Shown one piece after another: positions 1 to 10,505 of a DNA stretch of 64,000 nucleotides (position 1 is its first letter; each line of letters starts with the position of its first letter). The notes under the pieces are model-generated. The model did no database searches and was not told the DNA's origin. It saw only the letters and a list, made by a program, of their open reading frames with translations. Source of the stretch: Yarrowia lipolytica (taxonomy: Eukaryota; Ascomycota; Dipodascomycetes; Dipodascales); NCBI RefSeq assembly GCF_001761485.1, contig NC_090774.1:4134535-4198534 (forward strand). Reading direction: 5' to 3'. The translations under genes and the position numbers were made by a program.

Positions 1-1
1 C

Positions 2-1027
2 AACTTTTGTTTCAACACTTCAAATCTGTTTCTGGTCGGTTCTCCAGTTGGGTTCTTCATGCTTCTTCACAACGCCAATTTCAAGGCTCGATCTGAGGAG
101 AACGGACCCCAATACGGATGCCTGGCCGTTAAAAACCTCTACAATGTCATCAACTTCTCCGATCCCATTGCCTATCTCCTAAATCCCACTGTTGATACTG
201 ACTTGGCTGAGAATATTGAGACAGCCAATGTTCCCACAGAAAAGAACTTTCCCTTGGAGGGAGAAGACGAGTCGTGGATCAAATTCCCCGTCAAGTTCCC
301 CTTCTGGAGTCCCTCAGGAACCCCTTCTGTGGAAGAGAAGGAGTCTGATAAGGGTGTTAAGGCTGTCAAGGACCTCTCTGAAGGTTCCAAGGATGCCACA
401 GACACCAAAGACCTCGAGGAATTCTCTGCTTCCGAAGTCAAGGGGTCTCTGAAACCTCGGCCTAGATCAGACTCCACAAAGTCCGACAAATCCATGTCTT
501 CTCGACTTTCTGGCATCTTCAGCAGCCGTCCCAAGTCTCCCCTTTCGCCCAACGCCCGTAAAACCGAGCACAAAAAGAGCCCAATGGCCACCTCGGGCCC
601 CTTCTCTCCCCAGGAAGTTTCTCCCAAGGACGAGGTGCCCATTTTTACACCCACTCCTGTGAAACCTATGAATGCTAGTGTGGAGATTGGTGGTTCTCTG
701 ATTGGAGAGGGCAATTTGACTTCTTCGCCACCCAAGTCTATTCCTCTGCAGAAGCGAGACTTTGCTCGGGAGCATCAGGCCGAGCAACAGATGCAGGGTC
801 TCAATGATAACGGTCAGATTGACTGGATTGTGCCTCTTACCGGAGCTCTGGAGAACCAGTACGTGTCCATGATCACTGCTCATTCCAATTACTGGGACAA
901 CAAGGATCTGGCTCGAATGTGTGCGATTGAAAGTTGTCGAGAGCCCGGTCCTGAACACACTATTGAGCAGTTCCGAGTGAAGATGAAACCTCGAGCCGCA
1001 GAGTCGGAGGAGGCGGTTACAGAGTGA
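2..1027 (+). CDS. DDHD-domain phospholipase, C-terminal part (5' end outside window)
   Basis: The frame is open from base 2, before the first ATG at 59, so this is the 3' part of a gene that begins upstream. The residues before that ATG include NLFLVGSPVGFF, the usual hydrophobic core and GSP-x-G loop of DDHD domains, followed by LYNVINFSDPIAYLLNP, the counterpart of the YNxFHPxDPVAYRxEP block that carries the final Asp of the DDHD set. A long Ser/Pro/Lys-rich linker follows. The last 90 residues (QIDWIVPLTGALENQYVSMI and onward) resemble the C-terminus of yeast Ddl1, a phospholipase of the PA-PLA1 family that acts on mitochondrial lipids. The catalytic serine region is not in the window. Family assignment is good; the exact substrate is inferred. 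Confidence 0.85.
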   Translation, partial: NFCFNTSNLFLVGSPVGFFMLLHNANFKARSEENGPQYGCLAVKNLYNVINFSDPIAYLLNPTVDTDLAENIETANVPTEKNFPLEGEDESWIKFPVKFPFWSPSGTPSVEEKESDKGVKAVKDLSEGSKDATDTKDLEEFSASEVKGSLKPRPRSDSTKSDKSMSSRLSGIFSSRPKSPLSPNARKTEHKKSPMATSGPFSPQEVSPKDEVPIFTPTPVKPMNASVEIGGSLIGEGNLTSSPPKSIPLQKRDFAREHQAEQQMQGLNDNGQIDWIVPLTGALENQYVSMITAHSNYWDNKDLARMCAIESCREPGPEHTIEQFRVKMKPRAAESEEAVTE

Positions 1028-2165
1028 AACAAAGAAAGGTGAAACTGTCAGCTGAGTACATAAAAATAAATATAGATGTTATGATCAATGTGTGTTTAGA
1101 GATGTAGCTTGGCTGGAGATAGAACTGTAGGGCGACTGAAGAGATCGATACATACTGTACAGCACTGTAGCTACCAAGAGAGGCAGTTATGGACACAGAT
1201 TCAAGCAGCCTAGCCGTCCACTTCACGAGCTGTCCAAAACTGAGTTCCACTCACACACATGAACCAGGCATGGCCGCTCGTGATTGTCGTAAAAAGTGCA
1301 CAGACAAGGTTGGGGGGAGGGGGGGGGCGCGGATGTGATTAGATGGGGCGTGTGAAGTGAACTGGTTTTCTTGTGGGAGACGATCGGAGGTTATTGGAGG
1401 ATATGGGCGGCTGTAGAAGGGGGTTACGTACATATCTTTAGGTTGCTCCGCATTAATTTCATTTCCTCGATCTACGAATACGGCCGATCACGACTGTAGA
1501 ACTTGTCACCACTATGTACATACGATTGATGGTTAGTAGCATATACACAGCCAACGGGCATCAGGGCTGCATATTGAATGTTAACTGTGCTTGTGATGGT
1601 GGGGACACTTCAGTGGCCCGTAGAATCCACACAGATATCCTAGAAACACGTGGATTACCCAGGATTGTTCCTGGAGGGTCCATTTTTTTACGTCCGGAAG
1701 ATCCGGAACTTTTGGAATTTTCCAGCTTTTTCCAACTCCGTGTTTCGAACCCCAAGGGTCCCAATGGAATGGTTATGAGACCCCCACGTGCATTAAATAT
1801 GCAGTCGCCACTGGAGGCATCTCCGCCTTCAAGAGAGAAGAAAAATTTTCGGGGGTCAAAGCAGGTTCTGGAAACGGGCTCAGGGGAGGATTTGCGAAAT
1901 AATCTCAATATGGGCGATTTTTGCGCCCAGAAATACCACCGTTTTAACCAGCTTTTCAAACACAACAGTTTGGTACCCTAAAGTCCCCCCAATGTGCCTG
2001 TATTATGCATAGTCACATGACATTTTGACTTTTTCTGGCAACTTCTGTGACTGTCTTTTACGCTTTTGGAAGAATTAGACTTCCGACCCTCTGGATGTGC
2101 TGAAAGCTCTTATACCGTCTCTTTTTCCATCCGTCGCATCAACGAAACGAACGAATTAAAGCAAA
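1028..2165. other. Intergenic; terminator of the DDHD gene and promoter of RPS27
   Basis: No convincing gene. Two overlapping frames on opposite strands (1514-1981 + and 1561-1965 -) have ordinary random composition and no recognisable motif. A G-rich run (GGGGGGAGGGGGGGGCG) lies near 1313-1328. A CACGTG is at about 1787. The 150 bases before the RPS27 ATG are pyrimidine-rich, as is usual for ribosomal protein promoters. Confidence 0.6.
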
Positions 2166-2691
2166 ATGGTGAGTGCTGAAGCTATATGATACGGAGAGCA
2201 CTAGGAGCAGGAGGGCGATAGGGGGATTTTCCACAGCGATATTGAGAATATTTCTTTCAGAAGAGCTCAGTTTGGAGCTCACAACGACATGAAAAATTTG
2301 ACGGGAATGGTTAAACGACGTTATCATCACCAAGGATTTGCCACCTCATCGACACGTCATTCGAAGCCCTTTATGGCAGCTTCATCATCTCCTGCTGCTC
2401 CATTCCTTCCGACACGACGCTTTTCAGACATTTTTACTAACTCAGGTTCTTACTCAAGATCTTCTCAACCCTTCTCCTCAGTCTGAGGCCCGAAAGCACA
2501 AGCTCAAGACTCTTGTCCCCCAGCCTCGATCCTTCTTCATGGACGTCAAGTGCCCCGGTTGCATCAACATCACTACTGTCTTTTCTCACGCTCAGACCGT
2601 TGTGACCTGCGGCTCTTGCTCCACTGTCCTTTGCCAGCCCACCGGCGGTAAGGCCCGACTCACTGAGGGCTGCTCTTTCCGACGAAAGTAA
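2166..2691 (+). CDS. RPS27: 40S ribosomal protein eS27 (spliced, 82 aa)
   Basis: Zinc-ribbon protein of the small ribosomal subunit. Exon 1 is only the ATG (2166-2168). The intron is 2169-2445 (277 bp), with donor GTGAGT and the end ACTAACTCAG, so the branch point sits next to the acceptor. Exon 2 is 2446-2691. The joined product is 82 residues, the standard length of the family. It contains [12 protein letters not shown] near the N-terminus, the four-cysteine zinc ribbon CPGC...[13 protein letters not shown] between them, and the conserved end TEGCSFRRK. An intron directly after the start codon is common in yeast ribosomal protein genes. In the unspliced frame the nearest upstream ATG gives unrelated residues, so the spliced start is preferred. 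Confidence 0.95.
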
Positions 2692-3381
2692 ATGCAGATC
2701 CTTTAGGAGCATCTAAAATATTAAAAGAGGGGGTGGACTGAAATACATACGAAAATTTGAAATCTCGATTTGATTGAAATACGAAAGCTGTCTGTAGTGA
2801 GACTGTAGTATGCTGTGTTATTATGTGTACATGTGACACGGGGTACCAGAGCTACAGTAGTACAGCCCAAGACATAATAAATGGAATGAATTATATTGAA
2901 GAATAAATAAATACTGTAGTAGATGAATTGAAGGTACATACGAGAAGGCGGTATCCCGCAACTGTGGTGTCATGTCGTAATGTGGTGGTTATATCGTGTT
3001 TGGTCACGTGCTCCTGCTGTGAGCCAAATACAGTATACAGTAAGTAGTATGTGATAGGGGGTCATTCAGGGTCTCATCACTTAGACAAGGCAATGGAAAT
3101 GCTCACCATGGGAACCAACCCCGTACATTCGGTGTCTGGCCACGTGACTGCTCCAACACCGCCGTAGTTGAGGATGTTTGGGTGCAGTTTTGTGGTGCTG
3201 AGGCATCATAGCTAACGATAGCTACGAGTAGGCCATAAAGCTGCCAGTGTCACCCGAAATAATAATATCCAGGGTCTGTTTCTGACCTTCTTATTTCTGG
3301 CCTGCTTATCTCTGACATGTCTCTTCATCCCTTCTCTGGACTGCTTGGCCGTGCCTTGCAGTAGTCTCCAGTGGTGTCACG
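2692..3381. other. Intergenic between RPS27 and a minus-strand reading frame
   Basis: AT-rich 3' flank of RPS27. CACGTG hexamers occur near 3005 and 3141. No coding signal was seen on either strand. Confidence 0.5.
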
Positions 3382-3690
3382 TCAAACACCATTATGTTGA
3401 AAGTGGTAGAAGAAGCCCTTCTTGAGTCGGTTGAGAATCAGAACCCCCAGGTCGAGCAACCGGTGCTTGTGGTAGTTTGCGTAGCCCGTGACAACGAGAC
3501 TGGCGGCCGGAAACACATGAGCCAGCCGTATGTCAATCGCCACAAACAGCGTCACACAGGTTACCAGACTGAGCCACCATTCAATGGTCTGAAACAGATA
3601 GTAGTTGGACGAGAGCTGGAGACGTGGAAAAACCTCCGGAAGCCATTGCAAGCCTATCGTAATCGCTGCGAGAATGAGGAACATGACCAT
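3382..3690 (-). CDS. Possible small membrane protein, 102 aa (start uncertain)
   Basis: The frame is open from 3834, but an ATG there would start only 20 bp after the stop of the neighbouring same-strand gene. The internal ATG at 3690 is the more believable start. From just before this Met the codons become typical of the genes in this window (CTC, ATC, GTC, AAG, TAC, TTC, AAC CGA CTC AAG AAG), which argues for real coding. The product would have two or three hydrophobic segments (MVMFLILAAITIGLQWL; WWLSLVTCVTLFVAI; AHVFPAASLVVTGYA) and a basic C-terminus ending FFYHFQHNGV. I do not recognise the family. It could also be the last exon of a larger gene or a remnant. Confidence 0.4.
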   Translation of the reverse strand: MVMFLILAAITIGLQWLPEVFPRLQLSSNYYLFQTIEWWLSLVTCVTLFVAIDIRLAHVFPAASLVVTGYANYHKHRLLDLGVLILNRLKKGFFYHFQHNGV

Positions 3691-3853
3691 GGCGCGAGAG
3701 ATAATGAGCACTACTAAAACGAACCTTGCGTGAATTCTAAGTATGATACAGCATAAGGTGAGTGCAGCATTGTACAGTATGTACACACACAATCTGAGAG
3801 ACACAACACTACACAAAACAACAGTAGTTATCATATGACGTATAAATTACTAA

Positions 3854-4810
3854 TTACAACAAGGCCTTGGCAATCTTGGCATCTCCAATCTCAATTTCTT
3901 CCTCCTCTTCTTCTTCCTCGTCACCCTCACCCTCGTCTCCCTCTTCTCCCTCCTCGTATTCGCTATCTTCATCTCGTACCTGCTTTTGCTGGGCCTTGAC
4001 CTTATCCTGCTTGGCACGCTCATCCTTGAACTTGGCGGCTTTGGCGTCCTCAACCTTTTTGGCCTCCATAGCCTTGGCCTGGGCATCGGAAGCCGGCCGC
4101 TTCTTGCCCAGCTTCTCAGCCAGGTCGGTGGGGCTGGCGTTAGAGTCTTCAGCCCCAGTGGCAGCCCCAGCTCGAGCCTCAGCGGCCCCAGCGGCATCGT
4201 CTGCATCCATGTAGTCCTCAAGCTCTTCAAGGTCATCTTCCTCCTCCTCTTCCTGCTCCTCCAGCTCCTCCTCCAGATCCTGCAACTTCTTTTGGGTTTT
4301 GGCCTTGTTTACCTCGTCAGCCTCGTCGGCCTTAACAGCCTTGCCACCAGCCTCAGACTTGAGAGGCTTTGTGTCCTTGGAGTTGGCGGCAGGCTTCTCA
4401 GCCTTCTCAGGCACTTGGGCAGGGTCAGCGGCAGGAGCTCCCTTTCGAGCATTCACCTTGATTTTGGCATCCTCCTTCTTAGCAGCAACAGTGGGCTTGG
4501 GCTTGGGCTTCCCCAGCACAACCTCCTGCTCTCGAGGGTCCTTTCTCAACGGAGCAGGCTTCTTTTTGACCAGAGCCAGCTCGGGCTCGTTTGGATCAGA
4601 GTTGTCTCGCATTTGCATCAACATGACGGTGGCAATGAGCGAAAAAACGAAAATGTATGCAATGGCCCGTTTGGCGGTGTTTGTGATGAACCCAGGCTTC
4701 TGCCGGGGCACAAAGCTGGGGTCTAGACCCTTGCCTCCTCGAGGCTGGGCTAGCGTGAAGTGGTTGCCACCCAGATCGTTTCGAAAGGCCAGTTTCTCGC
4801 CGTATCCCAT
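3854..4810 (-). CDS. Single-pass membrane protein with long acidic/Ala-Lys-rich domain, 318 aa
   Basis: Unrecognised family. Residues 1-46 are basic and hydrophilic, residues 47-66 form one transmembrane segment (KRAIAYIFVFSLIATVMLMQ), and the remaining 250 residues are low in complexity: Ala/Lys/Pro-rich first, then two long Glu/Asp tracts and a Lys/Ala/Glu coiled-coil-like stretch, ending IEIGDAKIAKALL. The short basic N-terminus suggests a type II orientation with the acidic domain in the secretory lumen; that is inference. A TATATA box lies about 75 bp upstream (near 4883), and the gene is divergent from EMP24. The low complexity makes homology calls unreliable. Confidence 0.75.
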   Translation of the reverse strand: MGYGEKLAFRNDLGGNHFTLAQPRGGKGLDPSFVPRQKPGFITNTAKRAIAYIFVFSLIATVMLMQMRDNSDPNEPELALVKKKPAPLRKDPREQEVVLGKPKPKPTVAAKKEDAKIKVNARKGAPAADPAQVPEKAEKPAANSKDTKPLKSEAGGKAVKADEADEVNKAKTQKKLQDLEEELEEQEEEEEDDLEELEDYMDADDAAGAAEARAGAATGAEDSNASPTDLAEKLGKKRPASDAQAKAMEAKKVEDAKAAKFKDERAKQDKVKAQQKQVRDEDSEYEEGEEGDEGEGDEEEEEEEEIEIGDAKIAKALL

Positions 4811-5389
4811 GGTTGCGTGCTTGTTAGGGTGGTGATGTACTGTACTTCTGCTGGAGGTGCACCGCTGATGTCATGCGATGAGGTATATACTCCCGTGAAA
4901 TCTGGGTTAGGTTTGGGAGAATGTGATTTCTGGAGGGTGTACGCACAGTAAACGCAATGAGACACGGAATGTCGCGTGATAGAGATTGGGATTTTCGGCA
5001 CAGTCGATCATTTTGTATATTGCTAGCTACTCGTAGCCGGTATATATGTTATGTTATGTTGTACTTGTACATACTATACACCTTATTGGGTATGTATGGG
5101 TTTGGTCTGGGTGAGGAGTATGTACAAGTGATCTCAATAATACTCGTAACCTGTCAAATTCTTGGAGAAAAACATGCCTGTCTTGTAAATATTGGATTAT
5201 AACTCGTTTTTTCCGGTCCTAAGCAATTTTCCGCTCTTGTATTCAAGTACTGTCCCCCTTCACAGTCTCCACTCTCAAATTCACTATTACGCTTGCTCGC
5301 GTTTTTAGGTTTGGGAATCCTTTAACGTGTCATTTGTATCCTGTGCACTGCGACCTTGATCTTCCTCCAACACCAACACAAAACACAAC
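4811..5389. promoter_or_regulatory. Divergent promoter region (acidic membrane protein / EMP24)
   Basis: 579 bp shared by two divergent genes. It contains a TATATAC on the minus-gene side (about 4883), a TATATATG near 5041 and several TACTTGTAC-like words. No ORF here looks coding. Confidence 0.5.
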
Positions 5390-6086
5390 ATGAAGTTCCT
5401 CGTTTGTCTTCTGGTTCTGGCGCTGGCCTCCGTGGTCAGCGCTCACAACGTGCTCCTGCTGCCCTGGAAGCGACAGTGCTTCTACGAGGATGTCAAGAAG
5501 GGTGACACTCTGGCCGTGTCTTTCCAGGTCGGAAACCGAGACCCCCAGGCCGGTGGACAGCTTGCTGTCGACTTTGTGGTGAGTATTATATGAAAAGGGA
5601 CGGCAGGAATGGTGGATTGAATCGTTTTCGGCGCGTGACGCGTCGAATTATCGTGCCATACAACTAACAAAGATCAACGACCCCCATGGAAACCAGGTTG
5701 TCAAGCAGCACGAGGTTCCTGACGGAGACGTCCAGGTGCCCATCCAGGTCCCCGGCAGATACGAGTACTGCTTCTCCAATGAGTTCTCCGGCATTGGTAC
5801 CAAGGATGTGACCTTCAACGTGCATGGTGTCATTGTCATTGATCTCAACCAGCTGACCGACGACGCTCTGGATCAGGAGATTGCCAAGCTCAACCAGGTT
5901 GTGCAGGAGGTGCGAAACGAACAGAGCTACATTGTTGTTCGAGAGCGAACCCACCGAAACACTGCTGAGTCCACAAACGCCCGAGTCAAGTGGTGGAACA
6001 TTCTGCAGCTGGGTGTTGTTGCCGTCAACTCTCTGTTCCAGATCTACTACCTTAAGCGATTCTTTGAGGTCAAGACTTTGGTTTAA
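5390..6086 (+). CDS. EMP24: p24-family COPII cargo receptor Emp24 (spliced, 200 aa)
   Basis: Type I membrane protein that cycles between ER and Golgi and helps load cargo, GPI proteins among others, into COPII vesicles. Exon 1 is 5390-5578; the intron is 5579-5672, donor GTGAGT and end CTAACAAAG; exon 2 is 5673-6086. Order of parts: signal peptide (MKFLVCLLVLALASVVSA), a GOLD domain beginning with RQCFYEDVKKGD and containing EYCFSNEFSG, a coiled-coil stretch (about 120-165), a transmembrane segment, and the short tail YYLKRFFEVKTLV. That tail, with the FF coat-binding pair, is nearly the same as in animal TMED2 and marks the Emp24 (p24-beta) subgroup. The 200-residue length is standard. Confidence 0.93.
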
Positions 6087-6333
6087 TGGGATAAAAATAC
6101 ATGTTCATTGGTTACAAGTGCGAGGCATTTCGTGTAGTGTGGTGTTTCACCGCCGTGGGGCGTATTATGACGTGTAAGATATGGTGATGTACAAGTACCA
6201 TAGTGGATCTGGGGATGTTTATTACTATTCCTCGTGTTAATCTGTGTATTCTAATCTATATAATATACTGTGAAGCTGTCAGGGGTTCTAGTTAGCGTGG
6301 CGTGGTGAGTGTACATTCTGTACAGTATGTACT

Positions 6334-7593
6334 CTATCGGGTCATAAAGTCGACAATCAGAGAGTTAAACGCTCGGGTGTTATCAAGATAAATATGGTGA
6401 CCTGCTCTCTTGACCAGCTTGAACACGCTCTGGGTGTTGTTTTCATTGCTGGCGTTTCGGTTGAGAGTCTGGGTGGCCTCGGCTCCTGCCTCGGCATTCA
6501 TCCAGTCCTTCTCTCCGTACATCCACATGGTGGGACACTTGATTTTGTCAAGGCGATCCAGTAGAGGCATTCTAGCCAGTGCTACAGGCTTGAGAAGCCG
6601 AGTCAGAGCCAGCTCTCCAGACGCCTTGCTGTCCATGAGCTTGTAGGAGTACAGATGGAGTTTCATTCGATCCTCTTCGCTGAGATCCTGGAATCGCCAC
6701 AAAGACCAGGCTGACATGAGACGCACTCCTACTCCCGGAGGAGCCTGTCGGATCAGCATGAAGGGCGAGTAGTGGTGGGTCCACAGATACTTCATAAGCC
6801 AGTGGATTTTCTCCTGGGGAGGGATAGCGCCAGGATGGACCTTCATGCCTTCGTCGTGGGTGATGGCTGGGAACAGACGTTCGTCGGGAACAGGTTGAGC
6901 GGCAATTTCTTTGGCTCCTTGCAGAAGAGAAGCCGAATCGTCCACCTCCACGTCTCCTGATCTCTCCACACCTACGGGGGACACCAGAATGAGTTTTTCT
7001 ACTCTCTCGGGGTACTTGAAGGCGTAGGCAGCTGCGAGGTAGCCGCCCATGGAGTGGCCCATAAGAGTGAATTTTTCAATCTTGCGCACCTGTCTCCAGT
7101 CCTCAATGGCGTCGATAAAGTAGTTCTCTGACTCGATCACCGCAGGGTAGACGACTTCGCCGGTTTTTTCGTTCACAATCTTCTTGTCTGTGTCCGAGGT
7201 CTGGATCTTGAATTTGGGCCGTCTTGAGGATCGGCCTAGACCGAGTAGATCAAGAGAGAAGACGTTCCAATCGGGTGTAGAGGAGATCTGGTCGTAGTTC
7301 TGGAAGAAGATCCCCAGGCCAGTTCCGTAGCCGTGGAGCATGACGAGGTTGCGATGGGGGGTTCCATTGGTGGTGTTTTGGATGTGGAACTCGTTGATGT
7401 ATCTGTTTTTACCAATGTCGACGAGTTTGGACGTTGCTGTTCGGGTGGCATCGGGCTTAGGAAAGAAGGGGAGCATGGACAGAACGTCGAATTCGGCCTT
7501 CTCGGCCGAGGGCGCGTTCCACCACTGTCGCAGCGCCTCCTTGTACGGGAACCGCTTCATTCGGACGTTTCTGGTCTCTTCAAGTTCCGACAT
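6334..7593 (-). CDS. Alpha/beta hydrolase of the ABHD5 / CLD1 / ICT1 group, 419 aa
   Basis: Lipid-active alpha/beta hydrolase. Visible elements in order: oxyanion HGYG (87-90), DLLGLGRSSRP-like strand, the nucleophile elbow GHSMGG with Ser181, KLILVSPVGVE, the acid in MYGEKDWMN, and the catalytic His in AGHHIYLDN, which also fits the HX4D signature of this group. Yeast relatives are Cld1 (mitochondrial cardiolipin deacylase) and Ict1/Ecm18 (lysophosphatidic acid acylation). Because the nucleophile serine is present, a hydrolase such as Cld1 is favoured over an inactive ABHD5-like coactivator. I see no strong mitochondrial presequence; the N-terminus is mixed charged (MSELEETRNVRMKRF), so location is open. 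Confidence 0.85.
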   Translation of the reverse strand: MSELEETRNVRMKRFPYKEALRQWWNAPSAEKAEFDVLSMLPFFPKPDATRTATSKLVDIGKNRYINEFHIQNTTNGTPHRNLVMLHGYGTGLGIFFQNYDQISSTPDWNVFSLDLLGLGRSSRRPKFKIQTSDTDKKIVNEKTGEVVYPAVIESENYFIDAIEDWRQVRKIEKFTLMGHSMGGYLAAAYAFKYPERVEKLILVSPVGVERSGDVEVDDSASLLQGAKEIAAQPVPDERLFPAITHDEGMKVHPGAIPPQEKIHWLMKYLWTHHYSPFMLIRQAPPGVGVRLMSAWSLWRFQDLSEEDRMKLHLYSYKLMDSKASGELALTRLLKPVALARMPLLDRLDKIKCPTMWMYGEKDWMNAEAGAEATQTLNRNASNENNTQSVFKLVKRAGHHIYLDNTRAFNSLIVDFMTR

Positions 7594-9089
7594 TTGAGAT
7601 TTTCGTGTCGAGAAATAGTTTTTATGATCCCGCCAGGTCGCGTCAATTTATCTGTTATCGACTTGGGACCCGCATGGGCGGTGGCGATAGTTAACTTTAA
7701 CTAAATGCCGTTATAGGCGGACTTAAATGAAGGGTGACAAATACCTGCGTGGCAAGTGGAGATAAGATGATGTATCGCATTGTTGATGGAGACGTCTCTT
7801 TGGTGTATGGGAGGTCTATTTTCAGCCATAAGAGCCACATAGCTGGCTATATCACCATCACAAGCCATCCAAGCTATGCACACCGATCTGCTGTAGCTAG
7901 TAATTACCACACGTGTCTTGGGTGAATCAAGGGTTGTCTCTCCTGGCTTTTATTAGTGAGGCTTTGATCTTCTTTGGGACGTGTTTGTTTCGCGTCACAC
8001 CGGTAATACTTGCCCAGTCACCATTATTGCGCCTCCTAATGCTCTACGAGATGGTAAGCTGCTCCCTCGAAAGTCCATGTGGCTGCGTAGTCTTGCCTGG
8101 TGACATTTGTCTCGATGCATCTCAAGTCCGTCGCGACGGAGATAAGGTGGGAGTGGCGAGTGGCAAATGCAGCGTCCACCATTGAGCCGTGCAAAGTGAT
8201 CTGCAGTAAATACTGTACAAGACCAGAGGAGCGACGGCGGGGATAAGCGGGCGGTATTTATAAAGATGCAAAAATCCAGCTTGCGCCACAAAACACAAGT
8301 CTGCACCACTTTTTCAAAAAAGCCAGGTCAACCGCTTGGCTCACCTGCATTATCTTCAGTTATACGAACCCAACGTTGCTGCCATAATAGTGCACTTGGA
8401 GCGAGGAATATTACGACGTTGCCGAGGGAGCTACAAGTAACCGTAAGAGGAAACACCCGTGCCAGCCACAAACGTCGTCTCCAGAATCCATCTATAAAAT
8501 CTCTCTTCATCGTTATCCTCATTTATCAGGTCTGTACTGGTGATTGTACTGACGCTCCAACACGGACCAATGGACGCGCGCCTCACTAGATGCGACCAAT
8601 TCCAGTATGATCTGCGTTTACGGGCCAACGGTGCACTGTGGCTAACGGGCTGGGCAGAGGGTTGGTGACCCCCACCACCGATAATACGTGTTAATTCCGC
8701 GACCGCCGTAATAATGTCGTTTTTAAGCGACCGTAGATACCCTACAACTCACCTCCAAGTGGGGGGCCCGGATCCAAAAGTTCCGACCCCGCATCCCAGA
8801 CAAAGGCCTAGCTCGATGACTTGCAACTTCCCCCACACCAACAGAGTTTTGCACGGCTGGATTACGGACATACCAAGCTCCTGTATGCACTGGAGACAAG
8901 GAATTGGGCAGCTGGAAACCGACCAGGGCTGAAATCGCTGGAAAAAACCACCACAGAAATGCACCAATCCACACACTCCACAAGTTGCTCCAAAAGCTTA
9001 TCACGCTCTGCAAGAGTCATGCTATATATGAGTTGATGGGGGTCGCCGCGACACTGGGGTACAGTACTGAAAACACGACATAAACCGAC
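7594..9089. other. Divergent intergenic region (hydrolase / MCT transporter)
   Basis: 1.5 kb between two divergent genes. A TATATA at 9023-9028 lies about 62 bp before the transporter ATG. Several frames of 60-107 codons exist on both strands, but none has codon bias or motifs. Holds promoters only, as far as can be seen. Confidence 0.55.
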
Positions 9090-10505
9090 ATGGACGAAAA
9101 GAACCCAGGCATTCTTCAGACAAGAGTGTTTGAAGAACAGTCTGCGGACTCAACCAACGAAGGACAGACGGAAATCTGCACCATCATGTCTCCTTCGAAC
9201 CTGGAAAAGGGAGAAGAATCCGATCTGCCGCCCGATCAGGTCGAACCTCCAGACGGAGGCTACGGATGGGTCTGTGTTGCATGCACCATGGGCGTCTGTG
9301 GCACGGGATGGGGCCTCAACTCGGCCTATGGCATTTTCCTCGCACATTACCTCTCCTATGATGTGTTTCCAGGGGCAACGCCACTCGATTATGCATACAT
9401 TGGAGGAATTGGCATTGGAGCTGGTCTGTTGGCAGCCCCAGTGGCCAACTTGGCTATCAGAAACCTCGGGCTGAAGCCCTCTCTGCTGATTGGAACGTTC
9501 CTTCAATTGGCAGGCTGCATTGTGGCCTCGTTTGCCACTCACATTTGGCACCTCTATGTGTCCCAGGGTCTGTTGATGGGACTGGCAATCATTTTCCTGT
9601 TTGCTCCGGCCGTCACAGTGCCTCCACAGTGGTTCAAGAAGAAGAGATCGCTGGCAAATGGCCTGACAGTGGCGGGGTCAGGTATCGGAGGAGTGCTGAT
9701 CATGCTGGCAGCACAGGAGTGGATCAATAAGTGGGGCCTGGCGTGGTGTTTCAGAGCTACTGCAATCATGACTTTTGTCATTAACATGACAGCAGTGATT
9801 CTGATCCGAGAAATCTCAAAAGTCAAACCAACCTTTGCCGTGTGGGACTTCAAGTTCCTCAAGCAAGTCGAGACCAATGCATACTTCCTCTGGGTCTTCT
9901 TCTCGCTGGCGGGCTATGTGGTGATGCTCTACTCCATGTCTCCAGCTGCCAAAGCTGCCGGCTTGACCGATAACCAGGCCACCAACATTTCTGCTCTTCT
10001 TTCTGCATTCATGGCTTTTGGACGGCCCTTCATTGGCCACTTTTCTGACAGATACGGACGTGTCAACATTGTGATTCTCTCTGCGGTGCTGGTAATTGTG
10101 CTGGAGTACGCTCTGTGGCTCCCGGCCAACTCCTACGGCATGTACATCGCGTATTCCATCCTCAATGGCTTTGTCCTTGGCACAGTGTGGGTCGGTCTTG
10201 GCCCTATAGCTGCTGAGATTGCGGGGCTATCGAGTTTCCAGACATTGTCTTGCATGGGAATGGTTGGAATGTCCATCCCGGGTTTCTTTTCCGAAGTCGT
10301 TGCTATCAAAATTCGCCGAGACGGAGACAAGCCTTACCTGTGGCCCATTGTCTACTCCTCGGTGGCTTTCTTCTTTTCGATTCTGAGCGCATTCGTCATG
10401 AGAGAATATGCAATCAGACGGCAGATGGTTGCGAAGCGAGAGGAGGACCCTAGCTTCGTCATGCCAGGCTACTGGTGTCGCATGTTCAAATGGGGCCGAG
10501 CGTAG
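9090..10505 (+). CDS. Monocarboxylate-transporter-like MFS permease (MCH/MCT family), 471 aa
   Basis: Twelve-helix major facilitator of the MCT (SLC16-like) family. The N-terminal cytosolic region of about 55 residues ends with PPDGGYGWVCVACTMG, the diagnostic [D/E]G[G/S][W/Y]GW signature before helix 1. Helix blocks include GGIGIGAGLLAAPVANLAI, GLLMGLAIIFLFAPAVTVPP and QWFKKKRSLANGLTVAGSG, and the central loop separates the two six-helix halves. The second half has GRPFIGHFSDRYGRVN, the MFS loop 8-9 motif. Yeast relatives Mch1-5 are poorly defined (Mch5 is a riboflavin permease) and Esbp6 is related, so the substrate cannot be named. Plasma membrane or vacuole location is inferred. Confidence 0.9.
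   Translation: MDEKNPGILQTRVFEEQSADSTNEGQTEICTIMSPSNLEKGEESDLPPDQVEPPDGGYGWVCVACTMGVCGTGWGLNSAYGIFLAHYLSYDVFPGATPLDYAYIGGIGIGAGLLAAPVANLAIRNLGLKPSLLIGTFLQLAGCIVASFATHIWHLYVSQGLLMGLAIIFLFAPAVTVPPQWFKKKRSLANGLTVAGSGIGGVLIMLAAQEWINKWGLAWCFRATAIMTFVINMTAVILIREISKVKPTFAVWDFKFLKQVETNAYFLWVFFSLAGYVVMLYSMSPAAKAAGLTDNQATNISALLSAFMAFGRPFIGHFSDRYGRVNIVILSAVLVIVLEYALWLPANSYGMYIAYSILNGFVLGTVWVGLGPIAAEIAGLSSFQTLSCMGMVGMSIPGFFSEVVAIKIRRDGDKPYLWPIVYSSVAFFFSILSAFVMREYAIRRQMVAKREEDPSFVMPGYWCRMFKWGRA

Noticed and set aside
1741-1760. GTTTCGAACCCC, like a tRNA T-loop/B-box
   Set aside because: No T-stem pairing, acceptor stem or A-box could be built on either strand, so no tRNA is called. No other tRNA or 5S rRNA was recognised in the window.
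1514-1981. 155-codon + frame with a 134-codon frame on the other strand
   Set aside because: Both strands open, no motif, mixed codon use and location in the RPS27 promoter area; most likely chance.
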